Shown here piece after piece: positions 16,875-25,494 of a DNA stretch of 64,000 nt. Source of the DNA: Spirochaetaceae bacterium (lineage in GTDB: Bacteria; Spirochaetota; Spirochaetia; SZUA-6; Bin103); assembly GCA_028820215.1 (NCBI GenBank), contig JAPPKD010000299.1, positions 1 to 64,000 on the forward strand. The letters run 5' to 3'. Within the stretch, counting starts at the first letter, position 1. Every line of letters starts with the position of its first letter. The position numbers and the translations under genes are program-made. The notes below the pieces were generated by a model. That model saw only the letters and a list, made by a program, of their open reading frames with translations, searched no databases and was not told the DNA's origin.

Positions 16875-17951
16875 TCAGCGCGGCGTGAGGTCCACGGCCT
16901 GCGCCTGCGCCTGCAGGGACAACTCGGCGGCCAGGAACGCGTGCTCCTGGGTCATCGCGTTCTCGGTCCGTTCCAGGCAGTCCAGAATCAGGTCGCCGAA
17001 GAACGGAAAGCCGCTGGCGCCCACTTCCACGGTGCGCTCGCCCTTGCCGTCCACCAGGTTCAGCACCGGCCCGTCGCCGCGCGCCACGTCCACGTGCGCG
17101 CGCACCTCCAGGTATCCCTCGGTGCCCATCACGAAGGTGCGGGCGTCGCCCCAGGAGCGCAGGCCGTCGGGGGTGAACCAGTCGACGCGGAAGTAGCAGG
17201 TGGCGCCGTCGACGGCCATGGTGGCCTGGCCGAAGTCCTCCAGCTCGGGATATTCCGGGTTTCCGTAGTTGGCCACGGAGCTCGACAGCACGCGCGCTCC
17301 CGCTACGCCTGCGAAGCTCAGGAACTTCTCGGCCTGGTGTGAGCCCAGGTCGGCGATGATCCCGCCGTACTGCTCCTTGCGAAAGAACCAGTCGGGGCGC
17401 TTGTGCGCCTCCAGCCGGTGCGGGCCGAAGCTGTCGAGGTGCACGACGCGGCCAAGAGCGCCGTCGTCGATGAGCTGGCCGGCGCGGATGATCCCCTCGT
17501 TGTGGAGCCGCTCCCCGTAGTAGACCATGAACTTGCGGCCGGTCTCGGCGGCCGCCGCGCGGGCCGATTCGAGTTGTCCGAGGGTCGTGAACGGGCATTT
17601 GTCGGTGAAGTAGTCCTTGCCGGCGCGCATCACCCGCTCGCCGACCGCGCCGCGGTCGCACGGCACCGCGGCGGCGGCCACCAGCTTGACCTCCGGATCG
17701 TCGAGCACCTCCTGCTCGCTGGCGGCGACGCGCGCATCCGGGAAGTCCTCCCGGAGCAGCGCCAGCTTGTCCGGATCGCGGTCGTGGATGACCCGCACCT
17801 CGGCGCCGGCGCCGACCAGGGCCGCGCACATCGTGTTCAGGTGGCCGTGGGCCCTGTGGATGGCGGCGATCGGGAACTCGCCGGGCTCGACCACGCGCCG
17901 GTATTCGCCCTCGGGCCGGTGGTCCATGCCGCTCGCTTTCGTTGATGCCAT
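16875..17951 (-). CDS. Gfo/Idh/MocA-family oxidoreductase
   Basis: A 358-residue NAD(P)-dependent dehydrogenase of the Gfo/Idh/MocA family, usually acting on sugars, inositols or sugar acids. ATG 17951 is supported by an AAGGAGAG ribosome site. The N-terminal Rossmann domain starts FPIAAIHRAHGHLNT, unusual for lacking the normal GxGxxG, and the catalytic-loop EKP is DKC here (YFTDKCPFTT), so cofactor use may differ. The C-terminal half has the family's beta-sheet domain with GSHQAEKFL. It diverges from an enolase-superfamily gene 73 nt away, suggesting a shared catabolic pathway. Confidence 0.85.
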   Translation of the reverse strand: MASTKASGMDHRPEGEYRRVVEPGEFPIAAIHRAHGHLNTMCAALVGAGAEVRVIHDRDPDKLALLREDFPDARVAASEQEVLDDPEVKLVAAAAVPCDRGAVGERVMRAGKDYFTDKCPFTTLGQLESARAAAAETGRKFMVYYGERLHNEGIIRAGQLIDDGALGRVVHLDSFGPHRLEAHKRPDWFFRKEQYGGIIADLGSHQAEKFLSFAGVAGARVLSSSVANYGNPEYPELEDFGQATMAVDGATCYFRVDWFTPDGLRSWGDARTFVMGTEGYLEVRAHVDVARGDGPVLNLVDGKGERTVEVGASGFPFFGDLILDCLERTENAMTQEHAFLAAELSLQAQAQAVDLTPR

Positions 17952-17963
17952 CGTCGTCTCTCC

Positions 17964-17992
17964 TTCGTGGGTCGCTGTCGCGGCGGGATAAT
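17964..17992 (+). promoter_or_regulatory. Predicted promoter for enolase-superfamily gene
   Basis: TTCGTG at 17964-17969 and GATAAT at 17987-17992 are separated by 17 nt, a good sigma-70 spacing. Predicted transcription would begin just upstream of the enolase-superfamily start. The -35 overlaps the ribosome site of the divergent MocA gene, so the two could compete. Pattern only. Confidence 0.4.
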
Positions 17993-18024
17993 ACCGGCGG
18001 TGGCAGTCGGCTACCATGGGCGCG

Positions 18025-19143
18025 ATGAAGATCACCGCCGTCGACCCCTTCGTGGTCGAGCTGCCGCACCCACGGCCGTACCGCAAGGCGTGGTCGCCGC
18101 CGCAGGTTCTGGAGCGGTCCCGGACGATGACCCTGGTACGCATCCGCACCACGGAGGGAGCGGTGGGCTACGGGGCCATGGGCGGCGACGCCCGCGACGC
18201 GGTGGCGGCGGTGACGCCGGCCCTGCTTGGCGCCGACAGCGCCTGGCTGCAGGCGCATGCGCCGACGGTGGAGGCTGCTGCCGCATGGGCGGTGGACATC
18301 GCCCTGTGCGACCTGCTCGGCAAGGAAGCCGGCCAGCCGCTGGCGCGCCTGTGGGGCATCTGCCGCGATCGGATCCGGGCCTACGTATCGCCGGTGGTGG
18401 GCAAGCCGGACGCCGAGTTGGCCGACGACGCGGCGCGCTATCGCGAGGAGGGCTTCACGGCGATCAAGCTGCGCACGTCACGGCCGACCATGGCCGAGGA
18501 TATCGCCATGGTGCAGGCGGTCCGCGAGCGGGTCGGCGAGTCGATGGACATCCTGGTCGACGCCAACCTGGCAGGCGGGGTGGGACCGGGCTCGCCGCGG
18601 CCGGCCTGGGACTACGCGCGGGCGCGGGAGACGGCGCGCGAGCTGCACCAGCTCGGCGTGGGCTGGCTGGAGGAGCCGCTGCCGCGCGGCGACGTCGCGG
18701 CCATCGCCCGCCTGACCGGCGAGGCGGAGCTGGCGATCGCCGGCGGGGAAGGCGACCGCGGCACCGCAGCCTTCGCCCGGCTGCTGCAGGCCGGCGCGTA
18801 CGACGTGCTGCAGCCCGACTGCGCGGCCAGCGCGCCGCTCTCGCAGATGCGCAAGATCGCCGCGGCCGCGGAGCTCGCCGGCCGCCGTTTCGTCCCGCAC
18901 CACGGCGCGTGCGGCATCGGCCTGGCCGCGCACCTGCAACTCTGCGCGACGCTGACCAACAGCCCGTATGTGGAGTACATGCTCGATCCGCCTTACCGGA
19001 CCGTGGAGAGCTACCAGCAGCTCCACGGCATCATCCCGGAGCCGATCGGCATCGACGCGGACGGCATGGTGCGAGTGCCGTCGGGCCCCGGCCTGGGAGT
19101 CGAGATCGACGAGGCCAGGATCGAGCGCTACCGCGTCGCCTGA
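18025..19143 (+). CDS. Mandelate racemase/enolase superfamily enzyme
   Basis: A 372-residue enolase-superfamily protein of the muconate-lactonizing/dipeptide-epimerase-like subgroup. The general-base motif is IKLR with Lys148 and Arg150 where KxK is typical; metal ligands are in LVDANLAGG, LEEPLP and AGGEGD, and the late barrel has VPHHGACGIGLA. ATG 18025 (MKITAVDPF) is preferred over ATG 18016 because it matches the start of the related gene at 43403. The reaction is likely dehydration or epimerisation of an acid; the substrate is unknown. The 3' end overlaps the convergent AlbA_2 gene by 16 nt. Confidence 0.87.
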   Translation: MKITAVDPFVVELPHPRPYRKAWSPPQVLERSRTMTLVRIRTTEGAVGYGAMGGDARDAVAAVTPALLGADSAWLQAHAPTVEAAAAWAVDIALCDLLGKEAGQPLARLWGICRDRIRAYVSPVVGKPDAELADDAARYREEGFTAIKLRTSRPTMAEDIAMVQAVRERVGESMDILVDANLAGGVGPGSPRPAWDYARARETARELHQLGVGWLEEPLPRGDVAAIARLTGEAELAIAGGEGDRGTAAFARLLQAGAYDVLQPDCAASAPLSQMRKIAAAAELAGRRFVPHHGACGIGLAAHLQLCATLTNSPYVEYMLDPPYRTVESYQQLHGIIPEPIGIDADGMVRVPSGPGLGVEIDEARIERYRVA

Positions 19144-20426
19144 GCGCGCTCCTTCCACAGGCGGACGGTGAAGCGGTCGTCCTCCTCGATCAGGTCCGGA
19201 TCGGTGCCGTTGTGCTCGCGCATGCCGCGCACGATCTTTCGCGGCACCCCGAGCCCGGTCGCTTCGACGTACCGATAGTCCCGCAGCACCTCCTTGACCA
19301 GCTCGTTGCGCGTGGCCCGGTAGCCGGAGCGCATCTTCTCCACGGTGACCGTATTAGGCAATCGGCCGGGCGAGACGATCTCCATGCGGTCGGCGTAGAT
19401 CGAAAGCTCGATGTCGCTGACGACTATCGTGTAGTCACGGTGGGCGATCGCGTTCACGATCGCCTCCCGCACCGCCTCCAGCGGGTACTCCCAGCGCTCC
19501 TGCCGGCGACCGCCGGAGTCGATCCACGCTTGCACGCAAGTGTTGCGGCGCACGAAGTCGAGGGTACGCTCGATGACGCCTCCCTCGGTGAATTCGCTGC
19601 TCTCGGAGAAGCTTCGAGGCTGCCTGGGATAGTGCGTTCCGTCCGCTTCCGTGCGCTGGAACGCAAGCGACACCGCCGGCCCGCGTACCGTCGCCCGCTC
19701 CCTGGCGTCGTAGTCCTTCTCCGTTCCCGCGTATGCCGCCGCGCTGACGCCCGCCTGCGGCAGATACCGGTTGGGCCGTGCGCCGAACAGGAGCATGCCG
19801 GCCGCGCTCGTCATGGCGTGGCCGCGGCTCTCGATCATGATCTCCGTGTTCGCAAGCAGCCGGACCCAGGCGGCTTCGTCCTCTATCTCCGGAACGTCCT
19901 GCTGGCGAAGGTCGCGGAAGTAGTTGACCAGGCGGCGCCGGTCCAGGTCGGCGAGCGACGATCCCGGTACGGGCTTGCGGTCGTACTGGAGCCGGCCCGA
20001 CTGCTGGTAGAGGCGTACCTCCTCTTCGTCCGTCGCGTCCCGTGTGGTCGTTCCCGCACGCACCTGCGTGACCCATGCCGATCCGCGCTTCGCCTTGTAC
20101 GGCTTGTCCGGGGCGTCCGCGGGGAGGGACACGACGCCGACGGTCACACCCTCCCGCCACTCCACCGTCTCCCAGTAGGGAATCGTGGCCGGCCGGACAT
20201 GGGTGCGGGCCACCTCCATGACCCACTCCTCGGCCTGCCGCCTGTTACGGGAAAGGCCGGTCACCGCACCGCTGTCTTCCACTCCAAGGAGGATGTGGCC
20301 GCCCTCCAGGTTGAGCAGGGCCGCGAGCTCCCGAGCGATTCGTTCCGGACGCACGTCGTCCCGCTTGAACTCGACGCCGGAACTCTCCCCGGAGCGGATC
20401 AGGTCCGACAGACCGTCCCGATTCAT
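19128..20426 (-). CDS. AlbA_2 (Schlafen-type) and HATPase protein
   Basis: A 432-residue protein with an N-terminal AlbA_2/Schlafen-like domain (SSGVEFKRDDV near 16-26, then LNLEGGHILLGVED) and a C-terminal GHKL ATPase-like domain (REAIVNAIAHRDY about 333-345, ADRMEIVSPGRLPNT). It is often annotated as a RecG-like or transcriptional regulator, but there is no helicase. Such proteins are DNA-associated and recur in accessory and defence regions. ATG 20426 has AAGGACGAGG upstream. It lies 35 nt downstream of the DNA methyltransferase gene on the same strand, so the two are probably co-expressed. Confidence 0.85.
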   Translation of the reverse strand: MNRDGLSDLIRSGESSGVEFKRDDVRPERIARELAALLNLEGGHILLGVEDSGAVTGLSRNRRQAEEWVMEVARTHVRPATIPYWETVEWREGVTVGVVSLPADAPDKPYKAKRGSAWVTQVRAGTTTRDATDEEEVRLYQQSGRLQYDRKPVPGSSLADLDRRRLVNYFRDLRQQDVPEIEDEAAWVRLLANTEIMIESRGHAMTSAAGMLLFGARPNRYLPQAGVSAAAYAGTEKDYDARERATVRGPAVSLAFQRTEADGTHYPRQPRSFSESSEFTEGGVIERTLDFVRRNTCVQAWIDSGGRRQERWEYPLEAVREAIVNAIAHRDYTIVVSDIELSIYADRMEIVSPGRLPNTVTVEKMRSGYRATRNELVKEVLRDYRYVEATGLGVPRKIVRGMREHNGTDPDLIEEDDRFTVRLWKERAQATR

Positions 20427-20461
20427 CGCTCAACCTCGTCCTTCTGGTGTGAGTTCGATCT

Positions 20462-21571
20462 TCATGCACTGCTCGCGATGGGTAGCTCGATCTGTGCAGA
20501 ACGAGTCGGCAGCGGCGCAGGTTCATGATGGGCGGAGATTGCTCCTGCGGACTCCGCCTTCACCGCGCAGGGTACAGCGAGCTGCAAGTCGGTCTCCTGA
20601 CTCGTTACCACGGCGAATCCGTAGTGGCGGTTGACGTGCCGGCAGGGTCGTCCCGCCTCTTCGCGAGAGTGGACGAAGTCGAGATGGGCGGCCAGCCGTC
20701 GCTGCGCGTACTCGCGACCCAGGGGAACAGCGGTCTCGGTGGCGTTGTGAATGGGGCGTTCGAGCGTGTCTTCGATCTCGATACCGATGCTGGAGCGTCC
20801 GCTGGCGATAGCTGCGGCGGTGGTCGTTCCGGTGCCGAGAAACGGGTCGAGCACGGTGTCGCCGATCAGGGAGTGCATCTGGATAAGCCGATACGCCAGC
20901 TCGAACGGAAACGCGGCGCTCCGCGCGCGCGCTTCCCGGTCATAGATCTCCCCATTGCCGAGTAACTGCCGGGTTCCGACCACGTCGACCCACACGTCGG
21001 AGAACCAAACGTTGCGTTCCTCCCAGAAGAAGGCGCTGCGACGACGTCGTGCCTTGTCGGCGGGCGAGAACCGCCGAGGGCCGCCCTTGCGCACGATCAG
21101 GATGTATTCGTGCTCGTAGGTGACGTAGGCGCCCGCGGGAAGCATGCCCGAGCCCAGGAACTTGTTCGGCGCATTGGTCGGCTTGCGCCACAGGATGTCG
21201 GGCAGGATGGAGAATCCCAGGCTGGCCATCTTCTGCAGGATGCGGCTGTGGTTGGAGAACAGGCGGAACTCGCCGCCGATCTTTCGGGTGGCGTCGCCGA
21301 TGTTGATGCACGCCAATCCTCCCGGCCGGAGTACCCGGTGGCACTCGCTCCAGACCTCATCGAGCGCGGCGTGCATGAGCCCAAACGCGCGGCCTCCGTC
21401 CTCGTTGCTCAGCGCAGTGCCGATTGCCGCGTCAACGGAAACGAATTGCTCGTCCCACATCTCGATCATCGGATACGGAGGAGAGGTCACGACAAGGTCG
21501 ATCGTTTCGTCACCGACCGCGGACATGGACCGCGAGTCGGCGAAGTGGATCTCGTGCCAGGTTGCCTCCAT
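20462..21571 (-). CDS. Site-specific DNA methyltransferase (N4/N6 type)
   Basis: A 369-residue amino-methyltransferase of the N6_N4_Mtase family. Catalytic motif IV TSPPYP is at residues 29-34 and the S-adenosylmethionine motif I DPFLGTGTT begins at Asp242. This order (IV before I) is the beta class, which methylates adenine-N6 or cytosine-N4. VLRPGGLACINIGD and LWRKPTNAPN are further family segments. No restriction endonuclease is adjacent, so it looks like an orphan enzyme. ATG 21571 lies 14 nt after the stop of an unrelated aldolase-family gene; the AlbA_2 protein follows. Confidence 0.9.
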   Translation of the reverse strand: MEATWHEIHFADSRSMSAVGDETIDLVVTSPPYPMIEMWDEQFVSVDAAIGTALSNEDGGRAFGLMHAALDEVWSECHRVLRPGGLACINIGDATRKIGGEFRLFSNHSRILQKMASLGFSILPDILWRKPTNAPNKFLGSGMLPAGAYVTYEHEYILIVRKGGPRRFSPADKARRRRSAFFWEERNVWFSDVWVDVVGTRQLLGNGEIYDREARARSAAFPFELAYRLIQMHSLIGDTVLDPFLGTGTTTAAAIASGRSSIGIEIEDTLERPIHNATETAVPLGREYAQRRLAAHLDFVHSREEAGRPCRHVNRHYGFAVVTSQETDLQLAVPCAVKAESAGAISAHHEPAPLPTRSAQIELPIASSA

Positions 21572-21585
21572 GGCCTGCGAGAGGG

Positions 21586-22494
21586 TTACTTCCAGCCGCG
21601 TTCGCGGCAGAAGGCATCCAGCCGCTCGAGGTGCGCGTCGTCCAGGTTGACCATGGGCGGCCGGCGCCAGCGGGGCACGACGCCAAACACCTCCAGCAGG
21701 GCGTGGAAACCTCCGTCGAAACCGCCCGGCAGGCGCATCAGGTAGTCGAACAGCGGCCAGTCGTCCTGCTGCACCACACGGGCCGCCGCGGTCCAGTCGC
21801 CGGCGCAGACCGCGTTCCAGTAGCGGCGGCTCACCTCCGGTTGAAAGCTCACGAAACTGGACATGTAGCCGACAGCGCCGTAATGGACGAGATCGAGGTG
21901 CTGCTGCTTCTGGCCGCCGGCGAACACCGCCCAGCGCTCCCCTGCCATGGCGGTAATCTTGCGGGCCACCTCGCCCCCCATGTCGTCCTTGAGCGCCATG
22001 ACGCCGTCGACCTGGTCCAGGAGCGCAGCGACGACCGACAGCGCGACGTCCGGCATGCCGCCCCAGACGTTGGTCACCAGCATGACCGGGATCTCGCGGG
22101 CGACCGCGCGGTAGTGCTCGACGAACTCCTCCTTGCCCGGCGGGCTCCACACCGGCGGCTTGACCATCAGCACGTCGATCCCGATCTCCCGGCAGTAGCG
22201 GGCGAACTCCACGGTCTTGCCCGTCCACCAGTCACTGTCGGCGGCGACGGTCAGGGCGCGGCCGCGAGCGTGATCGGCCACGGTCGCCGTGACCTCCGCG
22301 ATCTCGTCGTCGGTCAGCACCGAGAACAGGCTGTCCCCCCAGGTGAGCAGCGCGGTCCTGCTCCCGCCGGCCAGATTGGCGTCGATCAGGGTGCGCAGGG
22401 CGTCGTGATCGACGGCGCCGTCACGGGTGAACGGGGTGGTGAGCGATGAGATCGGCCCGGTCAGGCCGGCGCGTACTTCGTCACGATCGATCAT
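21586..22494 (-). CDS. Dihydrodipicolinate synthase family aldolase
   Basis: A 302-residue class I aldolase of the DapA/NAL superfamily. The Schiff-base lysine is Lys169 (VMALKDDMGG). The conserved Tyr of the YNxP motif is not where expected: the strand reads PVMLVTNVWGG. The acid/base relay is therefore changed and a true DapA role is unlikely; a sugar-acid lyase or dehydratase is more plausible. The opening GLTGPISSLTTPF is typical of the family. It follows a PhyH gene by 19 nt and precedes the methyltransferase. Confidence 0.82.
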   Translation of the reverse strand: MIDRDEVRAGLTGPISSLTTPFTRDGAVDHDALRTLIDANLAGGSRTALLTWGDSLFSVLTDDEIAEVTATVADHARGRALTVAADSDWWTGKTVEFARYCREIGIDVLMVKPPVWSPPGKEEFVEHYRAVAREIPVMLVTNVWGGMPDVALSVVAALLDQVDGVMALKDDMGGEVARKITAMAGERWAVFAGGQKQQHLDLVHYGAVGYMSSFVSFQPEVSRRYWNAVCAGDWTAAARVVQQDDWPLFDYLMRLPGGFDGGFHALLEVFGVVPRWRRPPMVNLDDAHLERLDAFCRERGWK

Positions 22495-22513
22495 CGGGTT
22501 CTCCCAGGAAATC

Positions 22514-23266
22514 TCATCGCGCGTGGGCGAGGGGCTTCCCCAGGCCGGGCGCGTGGGGCGGCTCCAGGATGCGGCGCTGCCGTTCGGTGACCGGCAGGTC
22601 CTCCGGGACCGGGTAGCTGGACGCCCAGGATGCGCCGTGGTGGTGGTACTTGTAGAACAGCGTGCGCCGCTCGCCGGCGCCGGACCAGGGCAGCGCGCCG
22701 TGGGTCAGCGCCTCCGTGAACAGCACCGCCGTGCCGGCCGGCCCGGTCACGGCCTGCACGAACGGCGGCCGGCGGGACAGGTCCTTCCAATCGTCAGGGA
22801 ACGGGTAGTTGCTCTTGTGGCTGCCGGGCACGCAGCCGAATCCGCCGTCGTCCGGCCCCACGTCGGCCAGATTGTAGGCGGCGACGAACAGCCCGCTGTA
22901 CATGCGGCCGTTGCGGAAGTCGTAGGACATGATCGGATTGTAGGGCGTGCCGCCGCCGTGCAGCGTCGCGCCGATCGGGCTGAGACCGCTGCGGATCACG
23001 TCCAGGTAGATGTGGTCCAGGCGGAAGCCCTCGCCCAGGATCTCGCGCAGGCAGGGCTCGACCGTGGGGTTGTCGACGACGTCCAGGAACGGCTGCCCCC
23101 AGCGCAGCATGTCACCGAAGCGATGGGTCGGATCGTCCGCGGCCATCTCAGCCGCGATGTGCTCGTCCAGAAGCTCGTTCATCGCCCGGATCTGGTCGGC
23201 ATCGAGCGCGTCCGGGATCGTCAGGTAGCCCTGCAGATCGAACAGGTAGCGATCGTGGTCCGTCAT
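22514..23266 (-). CDS. Phytanoyl-CoA dioxygenase (PhyH) family protein
   Basis: A 250-residue Fe(II)/2-oxoglutarate oxygenase-like protein. The double-stranded beta-helix is marked by TLHGGGTPYNP, DDGGFGCVPGSHKSNYP and ALTHGALPW; the metal site normally reads HxD...H, and here the first part is HGG, seen in a PhyH subset. Catalysis is likely but the iron site should be checked. The substrate is unknown. ATG 23266. It is probably co-transcribed with the downstream aldolase-family gene. Confidence 0.85.
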   Translation of the reverse strand: MTDHDRYLFDLQGYLTIPDALDADQIRAMNELLDEHIAAEMAADDPTHRFGDMLRWGQPFLDVVDNPTVEPCLREILGEGFRLDHIYLDVIRSGLSPIGATLHGGGTPYNPIMSYDFRNGRMYSGLFVAAYNLADVGPDDGGFGCVPGSHKSNYPFPDDWKDLSRRPPFVQAVTGPAGTAVLFTEALTHGALPWSGAGERRTLFYKYHHHGASWASSYPVPEDLPVTERQRRILEPPHAPGLGKPLAHAR

Positions 23267-23329
23267 GTGCGCTTCACCCCCGGTCCGTGTGCCGCCAGCC
23301 TACCAGCGCCGCCGCATCTCCAGCCACCG

Positions 23330-23376
23330 GGGCCGTCATGGTCGTCGTTGGAGCCGATGACCGTGGGCGTGCTCGG
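23330..23376 (-). pseudogene. Vestige of a third HAD-phosphatase copy
   Basis: The 20 bases at 23341-23360 are identical to the segment at 25543-25562 that encodes IGSNDDD near the C-terminus of the downstream HAD gene, and similarity continues for some 15 bases. Read on the minus strand it gives TVIGSNDDHDG before diverging. It seems to be a leftover from recombination or duplication of the HAD pair. Confidence 0.45.
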
Positions 23377-23423
23377 GACCACCATGCCATCGCCTGTTCT
23401 GAACGAAACGGGTACGCTTAGCG

Positions 23424-23654
23424 ATGGTGGCTTGGTCCGAGATTCAGAGAGAGGCGCTCAATCTTCCGGCACAGGAGCGCATCCAGCTCGTGGTCGAGCT
23501 TTGGGACAGTCTGGCGCCGGGAGAGATTCCGGTCCCCGATTGGCAGCGGGACCTGATTCGTGACCGCCTCGCGGAGTTGGAGAACGTCCTGCCGGAGGAG
23601 CGCTCTGTGCATTGGGACGCGCTCCGCAAGCGAATCTTCTCCGACAAGACTTGA
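23424..23654 (+). CDS. Solitary addiction-module antitoxin
   Basis: A 76-residue protein of the small addiction-module family (TIGR02574, unstable antitoxin type). It shows IQREALNLPAQERIQLVVEL and LWDSLAPGEIPVPDWQ followed by a charged helix, matching the family over its full length. The normal RelE/ParE-like toxin should follow within a few bases, but no such frame exists before the next gene. It therefore looks like a solitary antitoxin, which could protect against a related toxin elsewhere. Confidence 0.8.
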   Translation: MVAWSEIQREALNLPAQERIQLVVELWDSLAPGEIPVPDWQRDLIRDRLAELENVLPEERSVHWDALRKRIFSDKT

Positions 23655-23817
23655 TCCGGGCTCGCGCGTGGTGGGTCAGAGCGGTCCGGTTGGACATGTC
23701 CTGGTTTGCGGCGCGGCGTAGTCAGGCTCGTCGCTGCCATGTCCTCGGGCCTTGGGATTGGCGTCCGACGACGCGTGTGACGGGAACTGCTGTGTAGGAT
23801 GCAGCTCCAGGAAACCG

Positions 23818-24546
23818 ATGATGTCCATCCACTCGTTAGTTTCTGACTCGCAAGCTCTCCTTGATCTCGAGCCCGAGGAGCTAGCAGGCGTGCTCATGGA
23901 GTACCTCAACTCTCTTCCGCCTTCACAGCAGGACAACCTTAGCCGGTACAACTTCAGTCTCGAACACACGGTTGGGGAGTTTCCGAGGGAGCATCAGGAC
24001 GCTCTGATGCGGGCACTGATGGAGGCGTGGGTCTGGCTCGAGCGCGAGGGGCTTCTGGTACCCCAGCCTAAACAAGAGCGCGACTGGGTGTTCATTTATC
24101 GCCGCGGTCGACAGTTGCGAACCCGAGATCAGGTCCATGCTTACCGTCGTGCGAACCGGCTCCCTCGTCACCAGCTTCATCCGCGAATCGCGCAGAAGGT
24201 GTCGGCGTCGTTTCTCAGGGGTGACTATGACACGGCCGTGTTTCAGGCATTCAAGGAGGTCGAAGTCCGGGTCAGGGAGGCGGCGGAGCATGAAGACGCC
24301 GACCTGGGAGTCAGCTTGATGCGGAAGGCGTTTGGGAAAGGCGGTCCTCTGACAGACGCGTCGGCGCCAAAAGGGGAACAGCAGGCGCTATCCGATCTCT
24401 TTGCCGGCGCGATTGGGTCTTACAAGAACCCCCATAGCCATCGCAGCGTAACTATCGAGTCAGCCGAAGCTGCGGAAATGATCATCTTGGCCAGTCACCT
24501 TCTTGGCATCGTGGACAAGCGCGGATCCGACGGCACGGCGGGCTAA
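23818..24546 (+). CDS. Ymh/TIGR02391-family HEPN-like protein
   Basis: A 242-residue protein whose C-terminal half matches the TIGR02391 (Ymh) family: LHPRIAQKVSASFLRGDYDTA, AFKEVEVRVREAA, EQQALSDLFAGAIG and YKNPHSHR (residues 202-209). The last segment is the family's counterpart of the RNase-type HEPN RxxxxH motif, with Lys203 and His206/His208. The N-terminal 120 residues are helical and unassigned. ATG 23818 follows AGGA; ATG 23821 is equally possible. Such proteins recur in phage-defence and mobile islands, and this one follows a solitary antitoxin. A role in abortive infection is inference. Confidence 0.75.
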   Translation: MMSIHSLVSDSQALLDLEPEELAGVLMEYLNSLPPSQQDNLSRYNFSLEHTVGEFPREHQDALMRALMEAWVWLEREGLLVPQPKQERDWVFIYRRGRQLRTRDQVHAYRRANRLPRHQLHPRIAQKVSASFLRGDYDTAVFQAFKEVEVRVREAAEHEDADLGVSLMRKAFGKGGPLTDASAPKGEQQALSDLFAGAIGSYKNPHSHRSVTIESAEAAEMIILASHLLGIVDKRGSDGTAG

Positions 24547-24596
24547 GATCGTGCTTCGATGGGTCCGGGATGTGTAGCGGCTGACGCGGTTCGCTT

Positions 24597-25472
24597 TCAT
24601 CGGTCAGTGTGCCACCGCTGTTCGAGCCAGCGCGCCACGGCATCGTCATCGTTGGAGCCGATTGTGGCGGTGGCGTGCTCGGCGAGTTCCGGAGTCGCGC
24701 CGGCAACCGCGTAGGCTTCGTCGGCGATGCGAAACATGCCGACGTCGTTGACCTGGTCGCCGAACACCACGACGCGGCAGCTCGCGATGTTCAACAGCCG
24801 TTTCAGGCTGGCCACGCCTTGATCCTTGGTGGCGCGGGAGTCGTGGATGGTGAGCATATGCCATCCATCGTCGAGCCCTTCGTTGTACGGCTCGTAGCGG
24901 TGGGTCTGGACCGAGGCGCCGTGGCGTGCTCGAACGGCGCGCTCCACGTCCAGCATCCTTGGGGGCGTATCGATCAGGGTGAGGCACACCACTTGGTCGG
25001 CGAGCCCGTCGCGCATGTTCCCGAGCTTCCGCAGGCGCGGATCCCGGATCCGTTGCCGATTCTCCAGGAACCGCCGCATGCCATCGTTGTGCAGGACGTT
25101 CTCGTCGTAGTACACGCGATCAGAGGCACCGTCGACGGTCATCAGAAACGGGTTGCAACCATGCTCTTCCAGAAGAGACCACAGGTCACGCGCAACCGAC
25201 GGTTCGATCGCGTGGATCGCCAAGTGGCGCCTTGAGACGAGCTCCGACACGCATGCCCCGTTCTGGTTGATGACCGGCAGCCGTAGCGGCAGGTCGCCGA
25301 TCGCGGCGCGGATCAGGTTGCAGCCGCGAGCGCTCGCTACGGTGAAGAGCATGCCCTCGCGGATCAGGCGAGTGAGCGTCCGCCGGCTGTAGGCCGAGAG
25401 CGATCCGTCGCTGCGGAGCAACGTCCCGTCCAGATCGGACACATACAGCGCTTGCGGAGGGTCGGCGCTCAT
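24597..25472 (-). CDS. HAD-IIB (Cof-type) phosphatase, copy 1
   Basis: A 291-residue haloacid-dehalogenase-superfamily phosphatase. Motif I is VSDLDGTLLRSDG, motif II is in TVASARG, motif III uses the Lys of SRATKDQG and motif IV is FGDQVNDVGMF, with a IIB cap between motifs II and III. It is clearly paralogous to the next gene, with long identical runs at both ends. The start ATG 25472 lies 22 nt after that gene's stop. As last gene of the long operon its role is unknown; sugar-phosphate or phosphoglycerate-glycoside phosphatase are possible. Confidence 0.88.
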   Translation of the reverse strand: MSADPPQALYVSDLDGTLLRSDGSLSAYSRRTLTRLIREGMLFTVASARGCNLIRAAIGDLPLRLPVINQNGACVSELVSRRHLAIHAIEPSVARDLWSLLEEHGCNPFLMTVDGASDRVYYDENVLHNDGMRRFLENRQRIRDPRLRKLGNMRDGLADQVVCLTLIDTPPRMLDVERAVRARHGASVQTHRYEPYNEGLDDGWHMLTIHDSRATKDQGVASLKRLLNIASCRVVVFGDQVNDVGMFRIADEAYAVAGATPELAEHATATIGSNDDDAVARWLEQRWHTDR

Positions 25473-25494
25473 CTGGAGATCTGCTCCCCGCTGT

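Noticed and set aside
17967..20528. 853-codon plus-strand frame across the enolase and AlbA_2 genes
   Set aside because: Translation is Arg/Gly/Ala noise; both real genes are proven by motifs in other frames.
20462..21571. Complete restriction-modification system
   Set aside because: No endonuclease or specificity subunit lies near; the neighbouring AlbA_2 protein has no nuclease motif.
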